64,000 nt of DNA from Rhodothermales bacterium (lineage in GTDB: Bacteria; Bacteroidota; Rhodothermia; Rhodothermales; VXPQ01), in assembly GCA_022821845.1 (NCBI GenBank), contig JAJECT010000012.1:67466-131465 (forward strand), in the 5' to 3' direction. Positions within the stretch are counted from its first letter, which is position 1. Each line of letters begins with the position of its first letter. The notes under the pieces are model-generated. The model was not told the DNA's origin. It worked only from the letters and a program-made list of their open reading frames with translations, and made no database searches. The translations under genes were made by a program, and so were the position numbers. Positions 17,854-25,873 of the stretch are shown here, piece by piece.

Positions 17854-18291
17854 TCAGGATGTTTCCAGGGCGGATTGTACGATTATTTCCTCCGGCAGAA
17901 ACCGCGAGCGGTCTTCGGCGAGCGACCATGCGGACAGGTCGGCGGCTTTTCCGTTTTCCACCGACGCGATCACGTACGCGTATCCGGGGAAGGTCGCCAG
18001 TTCCAGGTCCGTTTGGGAAGGAATCGCGGGATGGTCCGGGTGCGAGTGATAAACGCCCACGATGTCCAGATTATCCTTTCGGGCGGCCCGCTCCGCCGCG
18101 AGGTAGTCCTCGGGCGCAATGACATACCGGTCTTCTCGCCGGTTCGGGTTGCGGTTTACGGCGCGGCGCGCATACGCCACGTCGTTTCCGTCCGCGCCGC
18201 GCCGTCCGATCAGAAAGCCGCAGCATTCCTCCGGATACGTCGCTTCGCCGTGTCGGCGAATATGGGCGAGTACGTCCGCTCGCGTTTGCAT
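17854..18291 (-). CDS. JAMM/Mov34-family metalloprotease
   Basis: 145 residues from the ATG at 18291; the longer frame would run into the tRNA-Leu gene. The JAMM zinc motif is complete: a glutamate in PEECCGF (about 21-22) and H82-S-H84-P...S92-x-x-D95 in VYHSHPDHPAIPSQTD. This family cleaves ubiquitin-like carriers after their C-terminal diglycine (for example Mec in CysO processing). The fusion gene with an internal VAGG starts 6 bases downstream, so the two are almost certainly one operon. Substrate assignment is inference from the neighbour. Confidence 0.92.
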   Translation of the reverse strand: MQTRADVLAHIRRHGEATYPEECCGFLIGRRGADGNDVAYARRAVNRNPNRREDRYVIAPEDYLAAERAARKDNLDIVGVYHSHPDHPAIPSQTDLELATFPGYAYVIASVENGKAADLSAWSLAEDRSRFLPEEIIVQSALETS

Positions 18292-18311
18292 GGCGGGAAT
18301 ATGTCTAAGTG

Positions 18312-18395
18312 TGCCCGGGACTGGATTCGAACCAGCACGTCCTTTCGAACGCTGCCCCCTCAAGACAGTGCGTCTACCAATTCCGCCACCCGGGC
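18312..18395 (-). tRNA. tRNA-Leu (GAG)
   Basis: 84-base class II tRNA on the minus strand: acceptor GCCCGGG pairs with CCCGGGC, the D arm region GGCGGAATTGGTAGACGC is leucine-type, anticodon stem CTGTC/GGCAG encloses loop TTGAGGG (anticodon GAG, at 18359-18361), a variable arm follows, and the T arm has GGTTCGAATCC. CCA is not encoded. It sits between tRNA-Lys and the JAMM gene. Confidence 0.95.
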
Positions 18396-18498
18396 ATGAA
18401 CTTGCTCAGCGTATCCTTCGATGGAAATGCGCATGGACGCCCGCCGCCCTTGCAGGAACGGCTCCGGCGCCATGGCGCTATCCATTATGTAGTATGCG

Positions 18499-18571
18499 TG
18501 ATCCCGGCAGGAATCGAACCTGCGACCCACTGATTAAAAGTCAGTTGCTCTACCAACTGAGCTACGGGACC
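18499..18571 (-). tRNA. tRNA-Lys (TTT)
   Basis: 73-base tRNA on the minus strand: acceptor GGTCCCG/CGGGATC, D arm GCTCAGTTGGTAGAGC, anticodon stem ACTGA/TCAGT around loop CTTTTAA (anticodon TTT at 18536-18538), and T arm GCAGGTTCGATTCCTGC. CCA is not encoded. Transcribed toward tRNA-Leu, about 100 bases away. Confidence 0.95.
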
Positions 18572-18698
18572 ATGCCATGCCGCGTCAACCTGCGTACTCC
18601 GATGGCGCCGCCTCGAAATATACAAACTTTTTCCGCCGTGTATAACGCGCCCGATATACGCTATCCGCCGCAAAAAGATGCAAGGGGGATCCTGATCC

Positions 18699-19115
18699 TT
18701 AATCGGCGCGTCCGACGTCTCGCCACAGGTCGGCCATCGGTTTGCGCAGCAACAGGACGCCCTCCATCAGGCGGCGGTCAAAGTTAATGAATCCGTGGGC
18801 CAAATAAATTTCTTCGGGCGAACAGTCGTACAGCAGTTTGAATTCCTGGTCTCCCTTGCGTCGATCCGCGCTGACGATCGCGCCTGCGAGTCCGGTCCGG
18901 GCCGTGCCGCGAAAAAGGTCGAGGTTTTCCCTGTCCGTGCCGAGGGCGCCGTTCACGTACCCGTAGTCCATTGGATAGATAATGGCGGGATGCGCCGGGT
19001 GCCGCGTTCCGTACGGGCGGTCTATGGTGACGCCGCGGCTGCGAATCAGCTGTTCCCAGCGCGCCCAGTCGATTTTGCGCCGGGCCAGTTCCGTAAGCCG
19101 ATCCGTCGTTTCCAT
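18699..19115 (-). CDS. Inorganic pyrophosphatase-like small protein
   Basis: 138 residues, no signal peptide. The centre resembles the soluble inorganic pyrophosphatase core: VTIDRPYGTRHPAHPAIIYP, MDYGYVNGALGTDRENLDLF, a GLAGAIVSADRRKGDQEFKL segment in the place of the family's D-x-E-x-K region. It is shorter than the usual ~175-residue enzyme and some metal-binding aspartates are changed (the GDGxDxxV-type motif reads DRENLDLF), so a pyrophosphatase-like phosphohydrolase or a divergent enzyme is possible. It lies 63 bases upstream-end of aspS's stop on the same strand. Confidence 0.65.
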   Translation of the reverse strand: METTDRLTELARRKIDWARWEQLIRSRGVTIDRPYGTRHPAHPAIIYPMDYGYVNGALGTDRENLDLFRGTARTGLAGAIVSADRRKGDQEFKLLYDCSPEEIYLAHGFINFDRRLMEGVLLLRKPMADLWRDVGRAD

Positions 19116-19178
19116 GAACGCGAGGCGGTATAATCCGTCTTTGGGCGGGGAATGCGGGTTTCGCGCCCGGGTCCCCGC

Positions 19179-21011
19179 CTATTCGGGCGTTTCGTCCGAT
19201 ACGATCTCAATGTGCAGCGCCTCCAGTTGCTTCGCGTCGACCGTGTCCGGGGACTGCACCATCAACTCCTGCGCGCTCTGCGTTTTCGGGAAGGCGATGA
19301 CGTCCCGGATGTTGTGCGTGCCCGCCAGCGCCATGACGATCCGGTCCAGACCGAAGGCAATGCCGCCATGTGGCGGCGCGCCGTAGCGAAACGCGTCCAG
19401 CAGGAAACCGAATCGCCGCTCGGCTTCTTCCTCGTCGATGCCCAGCAAGCGAAACATGCGGCGCTGCATATCGCTCGAATGAATCCGGATCGACCCGCCG
19501 CCCAGTTCCACGCCGTTGAGCGTCATGTCGTACGCCCGCGCCCGCACCCCGCCCGGATTCGTGTCCAGCGCCGCCGCGTCGTCGGGGTGGGGGGCCGTGA
19601 ACGGGTGGTGCATGGCCGTAAATCGCCCGCCGTCCGCATCCCGTTCGAGGAGCGGAAATTCCGTTACCCATACGAACCGCCATGCTTCGCCCTGCGGCGG
19701 AATCAGGCCGGTTGCGTTCGCCATGTGCACGCGCAACTTGCCCATATGCGTAAAAATCTCCGGGTCCGGCCCCGCCAGCGCGAGCACAAGGTCCCCGGGC
19801 CGGGCGCCCACCGCTTCTATGCACGCGTCCACGTATTCCCGGGCGATCACATGTTCCTTCACCGAGGAATATCTTTCCGAGCCGTCCGACGGCAGTTTGA
19901 AGTAAATCAGCCCGCCCACGCCGATTTTGCGGCGGACGATGTCCTTGTCGAGGCGGTCCATCTGGCTGCGCGTCCAGTCTCCCTGCCCCCTCGCCACGAT
20001 CGCCACGATGCGCCCGCCCCCCGCCAGAATGCGGTCGAAAACCCGGAACCCGGAACCTTCGAACGCCTTGCTTACATCCTGTATTTCCATGCCGAAGCGC
20101 AGGTCGGGTTTGTCCGAACCGTATCGCTCGATGGCCTCGCGCCAGGTCAGACGCGGGAACGGCGCGGGCAAATCGACGCCCTTCGCGTCTTTCCAGATGG
20201 CCTGCATGAGCCCTTCGAACGTGGCGTAAATTTGCTCCTCGTCGGGGAAACTCATCTCTACGTCGATCTGCGTGAATTCGGGCTGCCGGTCCGCCCGCAG
20301 GTCTTCGTCCCGGAAGCACTTGACGATCTGGAAATACCGATCCAGCCCGGAGATCATCAGAATCTGCTTGTAGGTCTGGGGCGATTGCGGGAGCGCGTAA
20401 AATTGTCCCGGATGCACGCGGCTCGGCACCAGATAATCCCGTGCGCCCTCCGGCGTCGATTTCATGAGCACGGGGGTTTCCACTTCCACGAAGCCGTTCC
20501 GGTCAAAGTATTCGCGTATGGCCCGATACGTTTTGTGGCGCAGGATCAGGATGTCCTGGAGTTCGGGCCGCCGCAGGTCCAGGTACCGGTAGCGCAGGCG
20601 CAGGTCTTCGTTCGCCGTTCGCCGTTTTTCTTCGTGCGCCGATACGGCGAAGGGGACCGGTTCGGCGCTGTTGAGCACGACCAGGTCCTGCACCCGCACC
20701 TCGATTTCTCCGGTCGGAAGCTTCGGGTTAATGGTTTCCTGCGTTCGTTCGCCCACGATGCCTCGTACGGAAACCACATATTCGTTGCGCACCAGATCGG
20801 CGCGTTCGTACGCCGCTTTTTCGTCCTGGGGGGAACACACGACCTGGGTTAGCCCGTACCGATCCCGCAGGTCCAGGAAGATTACGCCGCCCAGGTCGCG
20901 ACGGGTGTCCACCCATCCCTTGAGCACGACTTCCTTGCCGACGTGTTCGGCGCGAAGTTCGCCGCAGGTGTGCGTACGGATCGGGTGCAGGTCTTTGTCG
21001 TTCGCCGGCAT
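19179..21011 (-). CDS. aspS: Aspartyl-tRNA synthetase
   Basis: 610 residues, the bacterial-length enzyme. N-terminal OB-fold anticodon-binding domain (LKGWVDTRRDLGGVIFLDLRD region), class II motif 2 (FQIVKCFRDEDLRADRQPEF region), QIDVEMSF, the bacterial GAD insertion (about 310-420), and motif 3 GIAFGLDRIVMALAG. It charges tRNA-Asp (or also tRNA-Asn if no AsnRS is present). Start ATG at 21011 gives a short MPANDKDLHPIRTHTCG lead in before the family's conserved RTHTCGEL. Confidence 0.97.
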   Translation of the reverse strand: MPANDKDLHPIRTHTCGELRAEHVGKEVVLKGWVDTRRDLGGVIFLDLRDRYGLTQVVCSPQDEKAAYERADLVRNEYVVSVRGIVGERTQETINPKLPTGEIEVRVQDLVVLNSAEPVPFAVSAHEEKRRTANEDLRLRYRYLDLRRPELQDILILRHKTYRAIREYFDRNGFVEVETPVLMKSTPEGARDYLVPSRVHPGQFYALPQSPQTYKQILMISGLDRYFQIVKCFRDEDLRADRQPEFTQIDVEMSFPDEEQIYATFEGLMQAIWKDAKGVDLPAPFPRLTWREAIERYGSDKPDLRFGMEIQDVSKAFEGSGFRVFDRILAGGGRIVAIVARGQGDWTRSQMDRLDKDIVRRKIGVGGLIYFKLPSDGSERYSSVKEHVIAREYVDACIEAVGARPGDLVLALAGPDPEIFTHMGKLRVHMANATGLIPPQGEAWRFVWVTEFPLLERDADGGRFTAMHHPFTAPHPDDAAALDTNPGGVRARAYDMTLNGVELGGGSIRIHSSDMQRRMFRLLGIDEEEAERRFGFLLDAFRYGAPPHGGIAFGLDRIVMALAGTHNIRDVIAFPKTQSAQELMVQSPDTVDAKQLEALHIEIVSDETPE

Positions 21012-21233
21012 GGGGAAATGTCGGGTGGTTACGGAATGGATGCAAGATAAACGGTTCGGTGCGGCGCCCTTGGACGAAGCAGCGGCGCATGCGTTCGCAG
21101 ATCGGGCGGCACAAGAGCAAGATCGGGCGTAAATTACGCATCAGGACGATGGGATACCCTGATGGAACCGCGGCTTGCGTTGGCAGCCGGGCGATACGCC
21201 CCGGATTTTTGACGGCATTTTCCGAAAAATTTC

Positions 21234-22757
21234 ATGCTGGCCCTTTTTGAAAACCCCTACATCCTCGCCATACTTGGCTATTTGCTTGCCCTGGTCGGGG
21301 TCGGATATTACAAGAGCCGGGTCGTAAAGACGGGCGAGGATTTCATGGTGGCGGGCCGTACGCTGCCCTGGTGGGTGCTGGTGGGCACGCTGCTCGCCAC
21401 CTGGATGGGAAGCGGCTCGCTGTTCGCCAACGCGGGCCTGGGGTATCGCAACGGCATGGCGGGGCTGTGGACCAGCGCGGGCGCCTGGGCCGGCATCGCG
21501 CTCATTTATTTTATTGCGCGGCGCATTCGTCATTTCGGGAAGGTAACCGTGCCCGACATTTTCGAGGCCCGGTACGGACGGGTTTCCAGCGTACTGGCGA
21601 CCATCGCCACCGTCATTGCCTACCTCACCATCGTTTCGTACCAGTTCCGGGGGGGCGGCAACGTACTGCATTATATTACGGACGGCGCGATTTCCGTGCA
21701 GGGGGGCATTGTGATTACGGCGGTTTTCGCCATTGCCTATACGGCGCTGGCCGGGATGTTGTCGGTCGTGTACACGGACGTTGTGAATGGCGTGCTTATG
21801 GTGCTGGGGGTGCTTGCCACCGTACTCTTCATGGTGAACGCGGTGGGGGGCATGGACGAGATCGTCCTGTACGCGGAAGCGGCGGGGAAATGGGAATTGT
21901 TCGGAAACTGGGCGAACGAGCGCAGCGGGGCTACGTCCGGGCCGGTCGTGGCCATATCCTTTCTGATTCCCACCATGCTCCTCCTGATGGGGGACGCCAA
22001 TATGTACCAGCGCATATTCAGCGCAAAGGATGGCAATGCGGCGCAGAAGGCGGTCTTTTTCTGGGTGATCGGCGTGGTGGCGCTCGAATCCGCCGTGTAT
22101 TTCCTGGGCTTGACCGGCGCCGCGGCGGCGAATCAGGGGCTTATTCCCGAACTGTTCGCCGGGGGCGCCGCAGATGTGGCGACCAACCGGTCCGAATATA
22201 TTATTCCCGCGCTCGCCATTTCCGACGGCATGCCGCTTGTGCTGGGCATGACGCTGGTGGCCACCATGATGGCGATCATCGTTTCCACGGCCGACTCGTT
22301 CCTGCTGGTGCCTGCGACGAACCTGACGCGGGATGTGGCGCAGCGCTTTATCGCGCCGAATATGGGTTCCCGCGCCATCGTGCTGATGAGCCGGGGATGG
22401 GTGCTCCTCCTGGGGATTGTCGCCTATTTGCTTGTGGACCAGTTTCCGACCATTTTGACGGCGGCCTATACCGCCTACCTGGTGTACGGCACGTCCATCA
22501 CGCCCGCCTTGCTTGCGGCGTTTTTGTGGAAGCGGGCTACGGCGGCGGGCGCCATCGCTTCCATTCTGACAGGAACCGTCGTTACGCTTGCGTGGACGTT
22601 CTGGATGCCCGAACAAGCCTGGTTCGGCGCTTTGCATCCGTTTTTGCAGGAAGTAACCTATCCCGCCGTCGTTTTGTCCGTTCTGGCGCTGGTGGGCGCA
22701 AGCCTCGCTACGCCTCCTCCTGATCGCGCCCGCTGGGAACCCTTTTTCGGGGGATAG
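21234..22757 (+). CDS. Sodium:solute symporter (SSS family)
   Basis: 507 residues with about 13 membrane helices and LeuT-fold SSS features: KTGEDFMVAGRTLPWWVL at the first cytoplasmic loop, ATWMGSGSLFANAGLGY (a Na+-site helix), VPDIFEARYG, and VSTADSFLLVPATNLTRD, the latter the conserved Ser/Thr-Asp region of helix 8. It uses the sodium gradient to import a sugar, amino acid or organic acid. The neighbours do not reveal the substrate. Divergent from aspS across a 222-base gap. Confidence 0.9.
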   Translation: MLALFENPYILAILGYLLALVGVGYYKSRVVKTGEDFMVAGRTLPWWVLVGTLLATWMGSGSLFANAGLGYRNGMAGLWTSAGAWAGIALIYFIARRIRHFGKVTVPDIFEARYGRVSSVLATIATVIAYLTIVSYQFRGGGNVLHYITDGAISVQGGIVITAVFAIAYTALAGMLSVVYTDVVNGVLMVLGVLATVLFMVNAVGGMDEIVLYAEAAGKWELFGNWANERSGATSGPVVAISFLIPTMLLLMGDANMYQRIFSAKDGNAAQKAVFFWVIGVVALESAVYFLGLTGAAAANQGLIPELFAGGAADVATNRSEYIIPALAISDGMPLVLGMTLVATMMAIIVSTADSFLLVPATNLTRDVAQRFIAPNMGSRAIVLMSRGWVLLLGIVAYLLVDQFPTILTAAYTAYLVYGTSITPALLAAFLWKRATAAGAIASILTGTVVTLAWTFWMPEQAWFGALHPFLQEVTYPAVVLSVLALVGASLATPPPDRARWEPFFGG

Positions 22758-22969
22758 GACGATGGCGCCGCTCGCCGCGGAGCGGGCGCTTTTCGCGGAT
22801 CCGCCGGACGTTCGATCCGTGTTGCCGTATTCCGGGCAAATACGGTTTTGTTTTGGCGAAAAGCATAACAAGGCGTACCCATTGTACGGAAAACATCCCC
22901 GGTTTGTTACGTCCGCTTGCGGCAAACCCCGGCAATCTGTAGCATCTTTCCGTAAATCTGGATATTTTA

Positions 22970-23006
22970 GGATACTCTGAGTTTCGTGGGCTTAATCAGA
23001 GTATCC
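22970..23006. repeat. Short copy of the GGATACTCTGA inverted-repeat element
   Basis: GGATACTCTGA (22970-22980), a 15-base spacer and TCAGAGTATCC (22996-23006). The right half including the spacer (TTCGTGGGCTTAATCAGAGTATCC, one base from the TTCGCGGGCTTAATC... end) matches the right end of the 254-bp element at 38448-38701, so this looks like an internally deleted or end-only copy. It lies in the leader of the efflux operon. Confidence 0.75.
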
Positions 23007-23046
23007 GTTGTCCGTAACCCCGCAGGGTGCACCGGCGGGTTTCAGT

Positions 23047-23082
23047 TTCTGATCATCGAATACATTCTGATCATCGAATACA
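23047..23082 (+). repeat. Perfect 18-bp tandem repeat (two copies)
   Basis: TTCTGATCATCGAATACA twice in a row, ending 8 bases before the ATG of the TolC-like gene. Each unit holds a TGATCA palindrome. It could be a repressor operator or slippage product in the translation-initiation region of the efflux operon. Confidence 0.8.
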
Positions 23083-23090
23083 AGGCGCAT

Positions 23091-24617
23091 ATGGCGATAC
23101 CTGTGGTTGCAATGCGGACCATGCTGTGCTTGCTTGTCGCCGGGTTTTGGCTTCCCGGTTGCTCGCTTGCCCCGAAAACGGCGCTGCCCGATCCCGTGGC
23201 CGAGTTGCCGGACGCGTTTTCGCAAGGCCTTGCCGAAGGGCCGCGCGAACCCGCGGAATGGTGGCGCGCTTTCGGCGATCCGGCGCTGGACGCCGTCGTC
23301 GATTCTGTGCTTGTCCGCAATTTCGATCTGGCTGCGGGCATTGCGCGGGTTCGGCAAGCCCGGGCGCGGGCCCGCATCGCGCGGGCCGCGTTTTTCCCGG
23401 CTGTTCAGGTTCAGGGCGGCGTCAACGACGTCGATTCGCCCACCAACGCCGGCGTTGGCGCGCAAATTCAGGAATTGGGGCTGGGCGGAGGCGCGGACGG
23501 CGCGCCGGCGCTTTTCACGCTGCCGGATCGGCTGTCGCTCACCACGTACGAACTGAGCGCGGGCTTTGCCTACGAACTGGATTTCTGGGGCCGCGTACGG
23601 AACGACGCCCGTTCCGCCGGGGCCGAATATCTTGCTTCGGAATCGGATTTCCATGCCGCCCGCATCGGGATTCTCTCCGAAACCATCGCGGCCTGGTTCG
23701 AGATGACCGCCTTGCGCAAGCAGACCGCGCTGTCGAACGAGATCGTGGAGGCGCTTCTGGAGCAGGAACAGTTGGCCCTGGCCCGGTACCGCGAAGGACT
23801 TGCCGGTTCTTCGCATATCTATCGGGTGCGTCAGGAAGTGCGCAACGCGCAGGCCGGGGCGTCGCGACGGGCGCGCGCGCTGGCCGACGCCGAGGGGCGC
23901 CTCTCTGTCTTGCTGGGGGGCTATCGAGCGGATATGGAAGCCATGCTGCCGGATGCGCTTGCCCCTTCGCCGGGCACGGAGCCTCCTCCGCCGGGCGTTC
24001 CCGCCGATCTTTTGCTCCAGCGGCCGGATGTGCGCGCCGCCGCGCAGCGACTGGACGCCGCCCGCTACGCCGTCGGGGCCCGTCGCGCCCAGCTTTTGCC
24101 CGCCCTCTCCTTGTCGGGATCGATCGGGCTGCAAAGCGCGGATGCGAACGAACTCTTCCATGTGGATCAGTGGTTCCGAAATCTGATCGCGAACCTGACG
24201 GCGCCCCTCGTGCAGGGCGGGCGCCTCCGAAACAATGTGGCGCTGGCGCAAGCCCGTTTCGACGAAATGGCCGCTGCCTACGGACGCAGCGTGGTTACGG
24301 CGGTCAACGAGGTCGAGGCGGCCCTGGCCGGATTGGAAAACGAACGGCAACGCCACGCTTTTCTTGTTTCCCGGCTGGAGCAGGCCCGGGCTTCGGCGTC
24401 GCTTGCGTCGCAGCGATACGCGGCGGGCGTCGGGAGTTATCCCGATTACCTGAACGCGTCGCTCGCGCGTTTGCAGGTAGCGTCTGCGCTTGCCGTTGCG
24501 GAACGGGACCGGGCCCTGGCTCGTCTGGCGGTGCACCGCGCGCTTGGCGGAGTCTGGGTTGCGCCGGATTCCCCTGAAACGCGCGGCATGACCCTTGCCG
24601 AGCCCGCCATGGAATAG
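23091..24617 (+). CDS. Outer membrane efflux lipoprotein (TolC/NodT family)
   Basis: 508 residues from the ATG at 23091; the open frame upstream runs through the inverted-repeat element and is unlikely coding. A lipoprotein signal ends in LPGC. The body shows the two-fold repeated outer membrane factor structure: PAEWWRAFGDPALDAVVD, long coiled-coil helices rich in Ala/Arg/Glu, AGFAYELDFWGRVRNDARSA and LLQRPDVRAAAQRLDAARYAVGARRAQLLP. It forms the trimeric outer membrane channel for the MFP and RND genes that follow (24650 and 25870). Confidence 0.95.
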   Translation: MAIPVVAMRTMLCLLVAGFWLPGCSLAPKTALPDPVAELPDAFSQGLAEGPREPAEWWRAFGDPALDAVVDSVLVRNFDLAAGIARVRQARARARIARAAFFPAVQVQGGVNDVDSPTNAGVGAQIQELGLGGGADGAPALFTLPDRLSLTTYELSAGFAYELDFWGRVRNDARSAGAEYLASESDFHAARIGILSETIAAWFEMTALRKQTALSNEIVEALLEQEQLALARYREGLAGSSHIYRVRQEVRNAQAGASRRARALADAEGRLSVLLGGYRADMEAMLPDALAPSPGTEPPPPGVPADLLLQRPDVRAAAQRLDAARYAVGARRAQLLPALSLSGSIGLQSADANELFHVDQWFRNLIANLTAPLVQGGRLRNNVALAQARFDEMAAAYGRSVVTAVNEVEAALAGLENERQRHAFLVSRLEQARASASLASQRYAAGVGSYPDYLNASLARLQVASALAVAERDRALARLAVHRALGGVWVAPDSPETRGMTLAEPAME

Positions 24618-24649
24618 GCGCCATTTTTCAGGATACACCCAAACAATCC

Positions 24650-25873
24650 ATGACTCGACGCAAAGGCTTATTGGTGGCGGGCGGCATTTTGCTTGCCTGC
24701 CTGATTCTGGCGACGTTGATGATGCAGCTCAGGCCCGCGCCGGAAGCCCGCCCGCTTCCCGACGGAACGCCCGCGGTCCTTACGGCGCCCGCCGCCCTCG
24801 GCGTCGGCCCCATTCCCGTGCACGGCGCCGGCACGGTTCGGCCTGTCGCCGAGGTCCATGTCACGCCCGAAGTCCATGGCAAGGTGTCCTGGGTGAATCC
24901 TGTTTTTCAGAGCGGGGGGCGGGTTCGGGAAGGACAGGCGCTCTTTCGCATCGAAGACGCCGATTACCGCAACCGCGTCCGGCAGGCCCGCGCAAGCGTA
25001 GCGGCCGGGCAGGTAGCGTTGATGCAGGCGCAAGAAGAAGCCCGCATCGCGCGTTCCGAGTATGCGCAATTTCAGCGCCGCGAGGGGGACGCCCCTGCCC
25101 CGGAAGAAGCCAACGCGCTTGTTTTGCGGGAACCCCAGCTGCGGGCGGCGGAAGCGGCGTTGGCCCGCGACAGCACGATCCTGGCCGACGCCGAGTTGGC
25201 TTTGTCTCGGACCGAAGTGCTTGCCCCCTTCCACGGCGTCGTGCTGGAGGAATCCGTGGACCCGGGTCAGTTCGTGGCGGCGGGGCAGGGCGTGGGGCGC
25301 CTGTACGCTTCCGATGCGGTTGAGGTGGTGGTCCCGCTCTCCGACGCGGACGCAGCCCTGATTCCTGACCTTTGGCGATTGCAGGCGGGCGACGGCAATG
25401 CGCGGGTCGCGGCGCGCGTTCTGGCCGAATACGGGGACGGACGCTATGCCTGGAGCGGCTATGTGGATCGGGCGGAAGCCTCCCTGGACGAGCAGACCCG
25501 AACCATCGATGTGATTGTGCGCGTTTCCAATCCGTTGGCGGGGGGCGCCCGGGCGGACGCCCTGAAAGATTCGGCGGATTATTCCACTGCGCCGCCCCTG
25601 CTTGTCGGGAAATTCGTGGAAGTGCAGATCGAGGGGGTCGTTCCAGACGAATATTTCATGGTGCGACGCTCGGCGCTGCGGCCCGGAAACGAGGTTTGGG
25701 CCGTGCGCGACGACACGTTGCTGACTTTGCTCCCGGTGCGCGTTTTGCAGCGGACGGACGACGAGGTGTTCGTCGTCGGGGGGCTTGAAGCCGGTCAGGA
25801 GGTGGTCGTGGGCGGAATCTCGTTCGCAACGGAAGGCATGATCGTGCGAACCGCTTCGCGAGGAAATCCATGA
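24650..25873 (+). CDS. RND efflux periplasmic adaptor (membrane fusion protein)
   Basis: 407 residues with an N-terminal membrane anchor (about 7-26), then the HlyD/AcrA order: lipoyl half (VHVTPEVHGKVSWVNPVFQS, GGRVREGQALFRIEDADY), helical hairpin (about 105-185), second lipoyl half (APFHGVVLEESVDPGQFV), and beta-barrel region (about 210-340). It bridges the RND pump and the outer membrane channel. Its stop overlaps the start of the pump gene by ATGA (25870-25873), so translation is coupled. Confidence 0.95.
   Translation: MTRRKGLLVAGGILLACLILATLMMQLRPAPEARPLPDGTPAVLTAPAALGVGPIPVHGAGTVRPVAEVHVTPEVHGKVSWVNPVFQSGGRVREGQALFRIEDADYRNRVRQARASVAAGQVALMQAQEEARIARSEYAQFQRREGDAPAPEEANALVLREPQLRAAEAALARDSTILADAELALSRTEVLAPFHGVVLEESVDPGQFVAAGQGVGRLYASDAVEVVVPLSDADAALIPDLWRLQAGDGNARVAARVLAEYGDGRYAWSGYVDRAEASLDEQTRTIDVIVRVSNPLAGGARADALKDSADYSTAPPLLVGKFVEVQIEGVVPDEYFMVRRSALRPGNEVWAVRDDTLLTLLPVRVLQRTDDEVFVVGGLEAGQEVVVGGISFATEGMIVRTASRGNP

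Noticed and set aside
16501..18399. 632-residue plus-strand open frame over the fusion and JAMM genes
   Set aside because: High-GC shadow frame antisense to two clear genes and to tRNA-Leu; no family features in its translation.
18312..18571. tRNA genes as integration sites for an island
   Set aside because: Genes on both sides are housekeeping-type with normal composition; no repeated tRNA 3' end seen.
19152..20852. 566-residue plus-strand frame
   Set aside because: Antisense shadow of aspS, which has full synthetase motifs.
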